Assembly: GCF_025949695.1 (NCBI RefSeq)
Contig: NZ_JAPDFL010000002.1
Location: 166,175-230,174 of the forward strand
Source: Pararhodobacter zhoushanensis
Lineage (GTDB): Bacteria; Pseudomonadota; Alphaproteobacteria; Rhodobacterales; Rhodobacteraceae
Direction of reading: 5' to 3'
DNA length: 64,000 nucleotides
Under the pieces are notes generated by a model, which saw only the letters and a list, made by a program, of their open reading frames with translations, made no database searches and had not been told where the DNA came from. Each line of letters opens with the position of its first letter. The first letter of the stretch is position 1. Positions 1-9,072 of the stretch are shown here, one piece after another. A program made the position numbers and the translations under genes.

Positions 1-560
1 TCTGCGCCTTCATCTGCGTCCTGTTGGGCGTTCCCATCGGCATCGCCATGTCGCGCAGCGACAGGCTGCAGAATGCGGTGACGCCGGTGCTCGACATGCT
101 GCAGACGTTGCCGCCCTTCGTTTATCTGATTCCGCTGATCTTCCTGTTCTCGGTGACCGAGCCCAAGCTCTACGGCATCGCCGTGATCCTTTACGCAATC
201 GTACCGGTGGTGCGTCTGACCAATCTGGGCATCCGGCTGGTGGACAAGGACGTGATCGAAGCGGCTGACGCGTTTGGCATGACGAAAAGTCAGAAGCTGT
301 TCGGCGTACAGATCCCGCTGGCGCTGCCGAACATCATGGCCGGGGTGAACCAGACGATCATGATGTCGCTGGCGATGGTGGTGATCGCCTCGATGGTCGC
401 CGCGCCGGGTCTTGGCATCCTCGTGCTGCGCGGCATCCGCAATCTGGAACTGGGCACCGGGTTGGTGGCCGGGCTGGGGATCGTGCTGCTGGCGATCATG
501 CTGGACCGCGTGACCAAGGCGGCGCTGAGCCGCATCGACGCCAGCGGACCCAACCGGTGA
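1..560 (+). CDS. Quaternary-amine ABC transporter permease, 3' part (ProW-like)
   Basis: The reading frame is open from the first bases of the window, so the gene starts upstream and only about 185 C-terminal residues are present. The protein is very hydrophobic with several membrane segments. It carries the cytoplasmic EAA loop of ABC permeases (EAADAFGMTKSQKLFGVQIP), which docks onto the ATPase. This arrangement matches the inner-membrane subunit of glycine betaine/proline/choline importers (ProW/OpuAB). The stop codon lies 10 bases before the next gene, the matching ATPase, so both belong to one operon. The TTG at 24 is not a credible start because coding sequence continues upstream. The substrate is inferred from the family and from the neighbour. 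Confidence 0.88.
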   Translation, partial: CAFICVLLGVPIGIAMSRSDRLQNAVTPVLDMLQTLPPFVYLIPLIFLFSVTEPKLYGIAVILYAIVPVVRLTNLGIRLVDKDVIEAADAFGMTKSQKLFGVQIPLALPNIMAGVNQTIMMSLAMVVIASMVAAPGLGILVLRGIRNLELGTGLVAGLGIVLLAIMLDRVTKAALSRIDASGPNR

Positions 561-570
561 GGAGAGCCCG

Positions 571-1626
571 ATGAACAGCGAAAAAACCGTCAAGGTTTCG
601 ATCCGCAACCTGTACAAGGTCTTCGGTCCCGATCCGCAGGCCGCGATGGAAAAGGTCCGGCAGGGGATGGGCAAGCCCGAACTTCTGGAAACCACCCGCC
701 ACGTTCTGGGTCTGCGCGACATCAATGTCGATATCGCTGAAGGCAAGATCACCGTGATCATGGGCCTGTCAGGCTCGGGCAAATCCACGCTGATCCGCCA
801 CCTGAACCGGCTGATCGAACCGACGGCAGGCGAGGTGCTGGTCGATGGCGAGAACATCCTCGACTGGCCGGAACCCCGGCTGCGCACGCTGCGGCGCGAG
901 ACGATGTCGATGGTGTTCCAGAAATTCGCCCTGCTGCCGCATCGCACGGTGCTGGAGAATGCCGGCACCGCGCTGGCCACCCGCGGCGTGAAGCGCGCCG
1001 ACTGGGAAGTCGAGGCGCAGAAATGGATCGAGCGCGTCGGGCTTGGCGGCAACGGCCACCAATATCCGCACGAACTGTCCGGCGGCATGCAGCAGCGTGT
1101 GGGCATTGCCCGGGCGCTGACCTCGAATTCCGGCATCATGCTGATGGACGAGGCCTTTTCGGCGCTGGATCCCCTGATCCGCACCGATATGCAGAACTTG
1201 CTGCTGGAATTGCAGGAAGAGCTGCACAAGACCATCGTCTTCATCACGCACGATCTGGATGAGGCCCTGAAGCTGGCCGACCATCTGGTGATCCTGAACG
1301 AGGGGGAGGTCATCCAGCAGGGTGAGCCGCAGCATATCCTGCTGCACCCGGCGGACCCTTACATCGAGGATTTCGTGGCCGACATCAACCGCGCCCGTGT
1401 GCTGCGCGTCCGCTCCGTGATGAAGACGGGCACGCCCAAAGGCGATTTTGCGGGCGATATCGCGCCGAACGACAACCTCGAAAGCGTCATCGCCGCAGCG
1501 GAGGGCACCTTGACGCCGCGCTTCCGCGTGGTCGCTGACGGCGAGCCGGTCGGAACGCTGGAGATGCCGCAAGTCATGCTCGCTCTGGTGCCGAGCAGCA
1601 GTCAGGACGAGGATCGCCCAGTATAA
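571..1626 (+). CDS. proV: Quaternary-amine ABC transporter ATP-binding protein (ProV-like)
   Basis: This is a 351-residue ABC ATPase powering uptake of glycine betaine or a related quaternary amine with the permease just upstream. Walker A (GLSGSGKST) lies at about residues 65-73. The signature LSGGMQQRVGIARAL, the Walker B region LMDEAFSALDP and the H-loop ITHDLDEA follow in order. The N-terminal 50 residues before Walker A, with FG.DP..A and the GLRD motif, are typical of ProV/OpuAA. The C-terminal tail of about 75 residues is shorter than a full pair of CBS domains, as in compact ProV forms. The ATG is preceded by GAGGAGAG. No substrate-binding protein gene is visible; it is probably left of the window or elsewhere. 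Confidence 0.9.
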   Translation: MNSEKTVKVSIRNLYKVFGPDPQAAMEKVRQGMGKPELLETTRHVLGLRDINVDIAEGKITVIMGLSGSGKSTLIRHLNRLIEPTAGEVLVDGENILDWPEPRLRTLRRETMSMVFQKFALLPHRTVLENAGTALATRGVKRADWEVEAQKWIERVGLGGNGHQYPHELSGGMQQRVGIARALTSNSGIMLMDEAFSALDPLIRTDMQNLLLELQEELHKTIVFITHDLDEALKLADHLVILNEGEVIQQGEPQHILLHPADPYIEDFVADINRARVLRVRSVMKTGTPKGDFAGDIAPNDNLESVIAAAEGTLTPRFRVVADGEPVGTLEMPQVMLALVPSSSQDEDRPV

Positions 1627-1824
1627 GTGCCCTGATCGTCGGCGGAGGCGACGTCATTCGCCACCCCGTCGATCAGCGCGGGAAGCAGCTCTGACGGGGT
1701 GTGTTGATGGCCCCGCCACACACCCCATTGGTACATTGCAATGCCGACAGGAGGGGGCATCCACACCGTCAACAAAGCCGCTTGAGGTCTCTCCATCAGA
1801 GCAAAAGACTGCCAGCGGCACGGA

Positions 1825-2478
1825 CTACCGCCGGTTTCCTGTCAGATCGTCGCTCAACCCCAGCCGGACAGCGTGCCACGAGGCTTCGGCGCGCGAAGAG
1901 ATCCCCAGCTTGCGGTAGATCGACTTGATATGACCGGCGACCGTGGTCTCGGCGATCGCCAGCTGCGCCGCCACCTCGCCATTGCGCAGGCCGCGGCCTG
2001 TCAGACCCAGTACCTCGCGTTCGCGCGCGGTCAGGTCGTCGTCCGGCGCGGCGGGGCCGGTGCGTCGGAAATGCTCCATGATCCGTCGCGCCACCGACGG
2101 CGACAGCGCGGGAATTCCCTCGGCCACCTGCCGGAGCTGCCGTGTCAGCAAGTCCTGCGGCTGTTCCTTCAGCAGATAGCCCTGTGCCCCGGCAGAGAGC
2201 GCGCCGACGATCGAAGCGTCGTCCCCTATCACCGTGGTCACGACGCAGATCGCCTCAGGGCGCAGAAGTCGCAGGTTGCGCAGCACGTCCAGACCGGAGC
2301 CGTCCGGCAGCCCAAGGTCGATCAATGCCACGTCGAAATCGCGCGCCGCCACCTGACCGATGGCCGCCCGCATGCTGGCAGCCTCGTGGATCTCGCAGCC
2401 GGGAAAGGCGGTGGTCACGATCTCGGCCAGCCAGCGGCGCGTTTCGCTCAGGTCCTCGACGATCAATACCCGTGTCAT
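1825..2478 (-). CDS. NarL/FixJ-type two-component response regulator
   Basis: This 217-residue protein has an N-terminal receiver domain (LIVEDL at the start, phospho-acceptor Asp near residue 54 in LIDLGLPDGSG, a conserved Lys near 105). It ends in a LuxR/GerE-type helix-turn-helix from about residue 145 (LTAREREVLGL, then a recognition helix near AETTVAGHIKSIYRKL). Its ATG overlaps the stop of the upstream histidine kinase by 4 bases, so the two are translationally coupled and form a cognate pair. Target genes are unknown. The 198-base gap between its end and proV holds no recognisable gene. Confidence 0.9.
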   Translation of the reverse strand: MTRVLIVEDLSETRRWLAEIVTTAFPGCEIHEAASMRAAIGQVAARDFDVALIDLGLPDGSGLDVLRNLRLLRPEAICVVTTVIGDDASIVGALSAGAQGYLLKEQPQDLLTRQLRQVAEGIPALSPSVARRIMEHFRRTGPAAPDDDLTAREREVLGLTGRGLRNGEVAAQLAIAETTVAGHIKSIYRKLGISSRAEASWHAVRLGLSDDLTGNRR

Positions 2479-4751
2479 TCGCGTTTTCGCCCGGTTTCAA
2501 AAGGAAATTGTGCCTCAATTCGCGTGCCCGCCCCACCGCTGACCAGCGAGAAACGCCCGCCCAGACTGGTGATGCGGGCGCGCATGTTCTCAAGCCCGTT
2601 GCCGCGATGGGCGGCCGCCACCTCGAAGCCCTTTCCGTCGTCTTCAACCACAACGCCGATCACGTCCTTGCCCTGCCGGATGACGATCCGCACCAGCCTG
2701 GGCTCTGCATGCTTGAGCGCATTCTGCACCGCCTCTCGCACCACCGAGCGCAGCGTATGGGCATTTGCCAGCGGCAGGATCACCGCTTCCCCGCTCTCGG
2801 CAACCCATTCCATCCGCACCCCGGCAGCGAAGAGATGGTCCGAGATCTGCGCCCGCAGATCGGCCAGCATTTCCTCGAAGAACAGATCCGGGTTGCTGGC
2901 ATTGTTCACGATATCCCGAAGGTCGGTCAAGGTTTCGCGGATCAGCTGGTCTTTGCGCTGCGCTTCGCGGCTGTGCAGTGCGCCCATGAGCTGGATGCCG
3001 ATATTGTCGTGAATGTCCCGGGCGATGCGCAGCCGTTCCTCAGCCACGCCGTTTTCGTAGGCCGCGCGACTTTCCAGTGCGTTGGTCAGCATCGCGCGCA
3101 CTTCCTCGGCAAGCGCGACATCGTCGGGCGCGAAAAGCTTGCGCCCCTGCCCGGCATACTCCAGCCGGTAGCCCGGCAGGCCGTCAGCGCCGCCGACCAC
3201 GAGCCTGAGCCCCTCATCGATGATGCCCGATTGCGTGGCTTCCTCGGATGGGGTCAGGGTCAGCGGTTGAAAGAGCCCCTCCAACAGCGCCCCCCAACGC
3301 GCGCGCTGGTCGCGGCCGGGCGGTGTCAGCGCGACATCCATGACCTGCCGGAAGAGCGCGCCCCGCACAGGAGTCGCCCGCCGCAGGACAAGCCGGGCAA
3401 GCGTGTCGCGCAACGGCAACCACAAGAGCCCGACAATCAGCAGCGACAGGGCAAAGGCTGGCGCGCGCTCATCAATGACGGTGAGGATCAGCAGCGCGTC
3501 GAGCACCAGAAGCAGCAGCACGCCGACCACATAAAAGAGGATCCGGAACGCCCATTCATCCAGCTGGAACAGCCGGTAGCGGGCGACCCCCAGCGCTACC
3601 CCGCCATAGATCAGCAGGAAGAACAGGAAAGCCTGCCCCTGCGACAGCACCGCCGCAACGCCGATTGCGACTGGCAGGATCACCGTCGCCACGAAACCGC
3701 CTGCGCCGACGATCACCGCCAGACCCAGCCAGATCAGTGCGGCGCGATCCCGGGGGTCTTCCCTTGTGGCCCGGAACTGCAGGCCCACGAGGATTGCGAT
3801 GGCCAGCATCGCAATCAGGATCGGCAGATGCCGCCCCAAAGGAGGGCCCCCCATCCAGTCAAGGGCATCGGCCAGCCGCCACAGGCCCAGCACGACCGCT
3901 GGCGCAAGCAGAAAGCGATCACGGACCAACCGGCGCGGATAGATCAGGAAAAGACCGATCATGCCGACGCCGAAGATCAGCGAGCCGGTGGCATTGACGG
4001 ACGAAAGCGTCCGGAACAGCGGATCGGGCAGCGCCAGTTCCCGCGTGGAGTAGACCGCAGCGGGAAAAGCCGCAATCATCAGACCGGCCCCCGCCAACGC
4101 CAGAAGGCGCGCTGCCCAGTCACCCCGACGCAGTACCCATATCCAGACGCCAATCCAGAAACCGGCCAGTCCAACGCTGATCTGCATCCAGAAGGCGACG
4201 GGCAAGCTGGTCAGAGGCCGCCGCGCCTCGGGCGTGATCCGGTAGAGGACCGGGGGCGCCACCGCCTCGGATCCATCCTCGCCCGGATCGGCAAGCCGGA
4301 CCTCGACCGGCCCTTCCAACAGCGCCGCGATCCGGTCCTGACGCGCGAAATATTCCGCCATGGCGGCGGCGTCCGGCAGTGCGTCGGGCTCCTCGATCAG
4401 GTCGGTCCCGGTCAAGGTGATCGCGCGCGCGGCATCATCCGTTCCAGCCGGAGCGACGCTCAGGATCCGTGCCGCGGTTGACGGAACCCCGGCGCGCGCC
4501 GCCGGGCCTTCGGCCCCGGTCAGCCAGAGCACCCCGGCTTCCGTGGCCTTGGCAACCGGCGGGCTCTGGCTCAGTGACACGCCAAACCACGGTCGGCTGG
4601 TCGCGAGGCCCAGCATCCACCCGGCCAGAAGAACGCTCAGGGCGACGGCGGCAAAGAGCGCCAGGCTGGGCGCCAATCGACGCGACAAGGCCGCAAGCCT
4701 GCCTGCGGTCAGCATCTTTCGGGTCGGATGCCGGTCTTGTCTCGCTGTCAT
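2475..4751 (-). CDS. Membrane-bound HisKA_3-type sensor histidine kinase
   Basis: From the start chosen here the protein has about 758 residues. An N-terminal membrane segment is followed by an extracytoplasmic stretch of roughly 150 residues, a block of about seven or eight hydrophobic segments, and a cytoplasmic kinase. The dimerisation/phosphotransfer motif RIARDIHDNIG has its His near residue 581. The ATP-binding domain shows EAVQNALKHA, DDGKGFE and GNGLENMRARI. This is the NarX/DegS-like class that pairs with NarL-type regulators, matching the overlapping downstream gene. The frame is open to 5021, but the tandem ATGATG at 4754/4751 directly behind CGAGGA is the best start; the ATG at 4715 is an alternative. 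The signal sensed is unknown. Confidence 0.87.
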   Translation of the reverse strand: MTARQDRHPTRKMLTAGRLAALSRRLAPSLALFAAVALSVLLAGWMLGLATSRPWFGVSLSQSPPVAKATEAGVLWLTGAEGPAARAGVPSTAARILSVAPAGTDDAARAITLTGTDLIEEPDALPDAAAMAEYFARQDRIAALLEGPVEVRLADPGEDGSEAVAPPVLYRITPEARRPLTSLPVAFWMQISVGLAGFWIGVWIWVLRRGDWAARLLALAGAGLMIAAFPAAVYSTRELALPDPLFRTLSSVNATGSLIFGVGMIGLFLIYPRRLVRDRFLLAPAVVLGLWRLADALDWMGGPPLGRHLPILIAMLAIAILVGLQFRATREDPRDRAALIWLGLAVIVGAGGFVATVILPVAIGVAAVLSQGQAFLFFLLIYGGVALGVARYRLFQLDEWAFRILFYVVGVLLLLVLDALLILTVIDERAPAFALSLLIVGLLWLPLRDTLARLVLRRATPVRGALFRQVMDVALTPPGRDQRARWGALLEGLFQPLTLTPSEEATQSGIIDEGLRLVVGGADGLPGYRLEYAGQGRKLFAPDDVALAEEVRAMLTNALESRAAYENGVAEERLRIARDIHDNIGIQLMGALHSREAQRKDQLIRETLTDLRDIVNNASNPDLFFEEMLADLRAQISDHLFAAGVRMEWVAESGEAVILPLANAHTLRSVVREAVQNALKHAEPRLVRIVIRQGKDVIGVVVEDDGKGFEVAAAHRGNGLENMRARITSLGGRFSLVSGGAGTRIEAQFPFETGRKRE

Positions 4752-5000
4752 CATTCCTCGAAATCTAGGGCTCGGAAACCCTGCCGTGACCCCCGGAACA
4801 GGGGGTGGAACGCGTAAGCCGACGCAAGGGAACTGGACCATATGTTCTGGCCGGGCACCAGATCCCTTGACCTCTGCCCCCCTGAACGGGGGTGCGCGGG
4901 CGCTCAGGCCCCGTACTCTCGCGCCCTGCACAGCATCCGACCAGCCGGGGCCAAAGCGGTGCAGCATCCGATTTTCAATAGGCCGACGAGGGGCCAGACC

Positions 5001-5492
5001 ATGATCCAACAGATACAACACCAGGCTGCGGTCTCAATCCCGCGACCTGTCTCCGCGCTGCCCGCACTGGTTCATCAGGCGCTGCGCGACCTCAAGCCGC
5101 TATCCCGGGTGCCCGACGAGCAGATTGCCGCAATCGGCGAGCAATGCGGCACAGCCGAGATCGCGGCGGCAATCGCCTGGCTCGACGCGCTCGCGCGCGA
5201 CCGGCGCGAGGTGCATGACGCAGACCGCACCGCGTTGACCGAGATCCTCCGGCTACAGGACGTGCTGCACGGGCTTCTCTGCCGGGTACCCTGCCGCCAT
5301 TTCGAGACTGTCGCTGCTGGGCTGAAGAGCCCCGAATGGCGCACCCGCATCCATGTCGCCATAGCGCTCGACGCGCTGGACCGGCGTGCTGCAATGCCCC
5401 ATCTGCGCAGGGCGTTGGCACGGGAACAGGACAACCAGGCAGGTCAGGTCATGGCTCTGACATTGGCCCGCGCCGAGAGCGAGGGTGCCTGA
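5001..5492 (+). CDS. Hypothetical helical protein
   Basis: This 163-residue protein is rich in Ala, Leu and Arg. Its C-terminal half (RTRIHVAIALDALDRRAAMPHLRRALARE) looks like stacked helices of the HEAT-repeat kind, but I do not recognise the family. It begins at an ATG with GAGGGG about eight bases upstream. It is transcribed away from the histidine kinase across a gap of about 250 bases, so it could share control with that pair. There is no signal peptide or membrane segment. An alternative is an upstream in-frame start near 4842. Coding character (third-position GC, codon use) is consistent with a real gene, but its function is open. Confidence 0.55.
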   Translation: MIQQIQHQAAVSIPRPVSALPALVHQALRDLKPLSRVPDEQIAAIGEQCGTAEIAAAIAWLDALARDRREVHDADRTALTEILRLQDVLHGLLCRVPCRHFETVAAGLKSPEWRTRIHVAIALDALDRRAAMPHLRRALAREQDNQAGQVMALTLARAESEGA

Positions 5493-5642
5493 AAGCCAAC
5501 GCAGCCCAGGCCATTCACGCAGGTGTCAAGGCAACTGCCGCGCGAAACCGCCAGGACCTCTGTCACGCCCGCTGTCCAGGTCACGCGGGCGTCTTTGGGA
5601 CGGACGGAACCTTCGGTGAAACTCTTGACCGATGCGTTTTAC

Positions 5643-6360
5643 ATGAAGCCCCAGACCATTTTTCTTTCGGTCACTCTTTGTGTCGCCTCCGTGCCCGCCT
5701 TGGCGCAAGTCACCGTGGCCGCCGCGCCCGAAGTCTCGGCCTTGATGGCAGACTGCACGCCGACCGACGCCCGGGGCGCGGCAATTGTCGCCGGGTTGCG
5801 CGCCCGGGGCTGGGTCGAGCCCGAGGCGGCCGAGCGGCGCGAGGCCCTGACGACCCTTGCCGCAGCGCATCTCTGGTCGTTCTTGCCGGATCGTCCGGCG
5901 GCGGTTCAGATCGAGTTGCTGGGCCAGCTCACCGATGCGGTCGAGCGTGCGCTGCAGGATGGTGGTGCGTTCCTGACCCTTGCCGATGAGCGTGCCTTGG
6001 TCCTGTGGGATATCGATAGCCTCTCCTGTCTCTGGGCCGGAAACGCGCACCGTGGATACGCTTGCCGTGCAACTGGGTGGCACGTTTCCGGAAAGTACAG
6101 GCACAGTCACGCGGGCGCTGAGCCAGAGCGTCGTGGTCGGTGGACAAAATTGGCGACGCCAGATTGCGGTCGGCCCGCCCCGCTTGCGCCCCAACCATGC
6201 GTCAGACGGACTGAGCAGAACTGGCCTGGGCGTTGGTAAGCTGGCAGAAGCGGAACGCGTTCCCCTGAAGATCGCGATGTTCCAGAAAGTTGTAAGGTGG
6301 AATCCGGGTTGGGAAACGTGGTCCTTGACAGTCCTTCGAGCCTACGACGCGCATAATTAA
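5643..6360 (+). pseudogene. Secreted hypothetical protein, apparently frameshifted
   Basis: The 5' part, from the ATG at 5643, encodes a clear signal peptide (MKPQTIFLSVTLCVASVPALAQ) and about 100 further residues ending in ERALVLWDIDSLS. After about 6025 that frame degenerates into Cys/His/Arg-rich text, while the +1 frame becomes protein-like (SGPETRTVDTLAVQLGGTFP) and runs to 6360. This is the pattern of a one-base insertion or a two-base loss near 6020-6035 in a periplasmic protein gene. The last 60 codons of the second frame look less convincing. I do not recognise the family. Read literally, the first frame gives a 198-residue product ending at 6239. No ribosome-binding site is obvious. 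Confidence 0.4.
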
Positions 6361-6494
6361 TCATTTATGCGCATTACCCGTGTGTTTCCCTCCAGACCCC
6401 ATCAGTCCCGATAAGTTCGCCTTATCGTTTCTCTTGTGACCTTCGCGAATTACACGCAGAATGACGCAATCTGTCCTTGTGGAAACGCCCGTCC

Positions 6495-7586
6495 ATGTCC
6501 CCTTCGCGCCCCTCCAGCCGTTCGCACGCAACAAAAAGCAAAGCCATAACGCTCCCCCTGCCCTCTTACGCGCAGCTGTCGGATGCCGATGAAGCGGCGC
6601 TGAGCGAACTCTTTCGCAAAGGCACGCCGGCCAATACGCTGCGCGCCTGGGAAAGGGATCTGGCGTATATCGCCGCGTGGAAAATGGCGGTCTTCGGCCG
6701 CCCGCTGACGTGGCCCGAAGAGGAAGCCGTCGCCTTGCGCTTTATCCTGCAGCACGCGCAGGATCTGACTGAATCGCCCGGCCCGGCGCAAGATGCCGCG
6801 CTGGAGCTGATCGCCATCGGCTTGCGCCGCGAATTGACCGCGCCGGCCCCGGCCACACTGGACCGCCGGATTGCCAGTTGGCAGGCGTTTCACCGCATGC
6901 GCAACCTGCCCTCACCCTTCAGCGCACCGTTGGTCAGTCAGGCACGCCAGAAGGCCCGCCGCGCCAATGCCCGGCGCCGGGTGGCGAAATCGGCGCGACC
7001 GATCACCCGCGATGTGCTGACCACGCTGTTGGCCACGTGCGACGACAGCCATCGCGGTATCCGCGACCGCGCGATGCTGACGCTGGCCTTTGCCAGCGGC
7101 GGGCGGCGCCGGTCCGAGGTGACGGCATTGAACGTCGAGGACATCACGTTGAGTGACTTCGCTGAAAAGGGATTGGTCTGGCTGCGCCTGCTGGAGACCA
7201 AAACCACCCGCCCCGGCGACGCGCCGCGCCTGCCGCTCAAAGGCCCCGCCGCGCGGGCGCTCGTGCACTGGCTTGAGGTCACGGCGTTGAAGAAAGGCCC
7301 GCTTTTTCGACCGGTCTCTAAATCCGACCGCCCCCTGCCGCGTCGACTTGCCCCCGACGCGCTGCGGGTGATCCTGCGCCACCGTCTGGCCCTTGCGGGT
7401 CTGCCGCAAGACTATGCCTCACCGCACGGATTGCGCGCGGGCTTCCTGACACAAGCCGCGCTGGACGGCGCACCGCTGGCCGCCGCGATGAAGCTAAGCC
7501 TGCACAAATCCGCCATTCAGGCGCAAAAATACTATGCGGATGTCGAAATCACCGACAATCCGGCCACAGATCTGCTGGGTTCTTGA
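6495..7586 (+). CDS. Tyrosine recombinase/integrase next to repABC
   Basis: This is a 363-residue tyrosine recombinase. The N-terminal SAM-like core-binding domain (about 30-140) contains NTLRAWERDLAYIAAW. The catalytic domain shows an active-site Arg in GGRRRSEV (about residue 206), a Lys-bearing strand (KTTRPGDAPRLPLKG), HGLRAGF with His and Arg near 311 and 314, a second His near 337, and the nucleophilic Tyr in AQKYY near 346. All catalytic positions are present. It sits directly upstream of repA in the same orientation, as is common on rhodobacterial repABC plasmids, where it probably resolves plasmid multimers. The ATG at 6495 was chosen over the TTG at 6477. Confidence 0.88.
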   Translation: MSPSRPSSRSHATKSKAITLPLPSYAQLSDADEAALSELFRKGTPANTLRAWERDLAYIAAWKMAVFGRPLTWPEEEAVALRFILQHAQDLTESPGPAQDAALELIAIGLRRELTAPAPATLDRRIASWQAFHRMRNLPSPFSAPLVSQARQKARRANARRRVAKSARPITRDVLTTLLATCDDSHRGIRDRAMLTLAFASGGRRRSEVTALNVEDITLSDFAEKGLVWLRLLETKTTRPGDAPRLPLKGPAARALVHWLEVTALKKGPLFRPVSKSDRPLPRRLAPDALRVILRHRLALAGLPQDYASPHGLRAGFLTQAALDGAPLAAAMKLSLHKSAIQAQKYYADVEITDNPATDLLGS

Positions 7587-7772
7587 CCGCGTCGATCTCG
7601 CAACCGCCTAGACCTAGGCCTTGACCCGCAGCCTTCCCCTACATATCGACGCGCTTACACCGCGAATGGCGGATTATACCGCATTTCAACGGCTTCTGGC
7701 CGAGTCTTGAGAGCGAAGCGCATCACAGCGGACGAAAAGAGTCAAAAAACTGTTGTCTGATGATAAGTTGCG

Positions 7773-7794
7773 TGCGACAAGTTCTCTTGTCGCA
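7773..7794. promoter_or_regulatory. Inverted repeat in the repA leader
   Basis: TGCGACAAG at 7773-7781 and CTTGTCGCA at 7786-7794 are perfect 9-base inverted copies separated by TTCT. The element lies about 75 bases before the repA start, where RepA/RepB autorepression of repABC operons usually acts, so it is a candidate operator. A second, shorter palindrome (GCCTAG, AC, CTAGGC) lies at 7606-7619, early in the same 283-base leader. Its role as an operator is inferred from position and symmetry only. Confidence 0.5.
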
Positions 7795-7869
7795 AGACTG
7801 CGAAATTCCCGCGTTTTAGCGACGAAACAAGAAGGGCCCACCAAGAGGCCCTACAGGCATGAGGGCAGC

Positions 7870-9072
7870 ATGATCGCATCCAGCGACACACAGACGACTG
7901 AGTCCATCGCAGCCTCGATCGCCGCGAATGCCGCACGGCTGTCCGAGGCGCTGAACAATCATATGCGCAACAGCTTTCGGCCTGAAAGCCGGAAAACGCT
8001 GCGCAAGTTTCAGTCTTCTGAAGTATCGGAGCTGACCGGCATCAGCATGTCGAACCTCAGAACGCGCCATCAGGACGGCGACTTTCCCGAGGTCGAAACC
8101 GATTCACGCGGTCGGCGGCTGTATTCTGCCGAAGAGATCGACCAGATCCGTCACGTCATGGCGCGCACCGGCCGCAATGGCGAGACCTACCTGCCCGGCC
8201 GCCGCGACGGCGACGCGTTGCAGATCCTGTCGGTGGTGAATTTCAAAGGCGGCTCCAGCAAGACGACCAGCGCCATCCATCTGGCGCAGCGTTATGCCTT
8301 GCGCGGCTATCGCGTGCTCGCCATCGACATGGACCCGCAGGCCAGCCTGACCACGATGTTCGGCTATCGCCCCGAGATCGAATTTGCCCAAAGCGGCACG
8401 ATTTACGATGCGCTGCGCTATGAAGATCCGGTCCCGCTCAGCCAGGTTGTTCGCAAGACGTATTTCCATAACCTCGATCTGGCACCCGCCGGGTTGATGC
8501 TGTCGGAGTATGAGACCGAAACGGCCTATGCCCTTCAGCACAAGCTGGACCCGCCCTTCACCCAACGCCTGGCGATTGCCCTCGATGAAGTTGAAGCAAG
8601 CTACGACCTTGTGATCATCGACTGCCCGCCACAACTGGGTTTCACCACGATGACCGCATTGCTGGCGTCAACCGGGCTGCTGATCACCGTTGTGCCTAGC
8701 ATGCTCGACGTTGCCTCGATGGCGCAATTCCTTGAAATGGCTGGGGAAACTGTCCGAACGCTGGAAGAGGCGACCGGGCCGATCGACTGGGCTTTCCTGA
8801 AGTTCCTGATCGCGCGCTACGAGCCGACCGATGTACCGCAATCGCAAATGGCCGGTTTCCTGCGCTCGATTCTGCTCGATCAGGTGCTCAATACCCCGAT
8901 GCTGAAATCGACCGCGATCTCGGATGCCGGGATGACGCAGCAGACGATTTACGAGCTGGAGCCAGCTCAGGTGATCAAGAAGACCCTCGACCGGATCATG
9001 GAAAGCGTGAACGGCGTGGCGGACGAGTTCGAGAAGACGATCCAGCTGGCCTGGGGAAGAGAGAGTGACTGA
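7870..9072 (+). CDS. repA: Plasmid partitioning protein RepA (ParA family)
   Basis: This 400-residue ParA-type ATPase segregates the plasmid together with RepB and autoregulates the operon. A MerR-like DNA-binding region occupies about residues 48-97 (SSEVSELTGISMSNLRTRHQ). The deviant Walker A motif KGGSSKTT is at about 126-133, followed by the A' motif DMDPQASLT and Walker B region VIIDCPPQLG. This arrangement is diagnostic of RepA of repABC replicons. The ATG at 7870 follows GAGGG; the reading frame extends upstream only through a TTG at 7753. Its stop codon overlaps the repB start by one base (TGATG), indicating coupled translation. Confidence 0.95.
   Translation: MIASSDTQTTESIAASIAANAARLSEALNNHMRNSFRPESRKTLRKFQSSEVSELTGISMSNLRTRHQDGDFPEVETDSRGRRLYSAEEIDQIRHVMARTGRNGETYLPGRRDGDALQILSVVNFKGGSSKTTSAIHLAQRYALRGYRVLAIDMDPQASLTTMFGYRPEIEFAQSGTIYDALRYEDPVPLSQVVRKTYFHNLDLAPAGLMLSEYETETAYALQHKLDPPFTQRLAIALDEVEASYDLVIIDCPPQLGFTTMTALLASTGLLITVVPSMLDVASMAQFLEMAGETVRTLEEATGPIDWAFLKFLIARYEPTDVPQSQMAGFLRSILLDQVLNTPMLKSTAISDAGMTQQTIYELEPAQVIKKTLDRIMESVNGVADEFEKTIQLAWGRESD

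Noticed and set aside
1602..1796. Open frame antisense to the end of proV and the following gap
   Set aside because: Part of it looks protein-like, but it overlaps proV and shows no start signal or known family; possible gene remnant only.
2142..4481. 779-residue open frame antisense to the histidine kinase
   Set aside because: It is Arg/Gln/Pro-rich with no recognisable motif and lies opposite a clearly coding kinase gene; it arises from high third-position GC.
7606..7619. CTAGACC also occurs upstream of repA
   Set aside because: It is part of a different palindrome (GCCTAG-AC-CTAGGC) with unlike flanks, so it was not grouped with the three copies near 17 kb.
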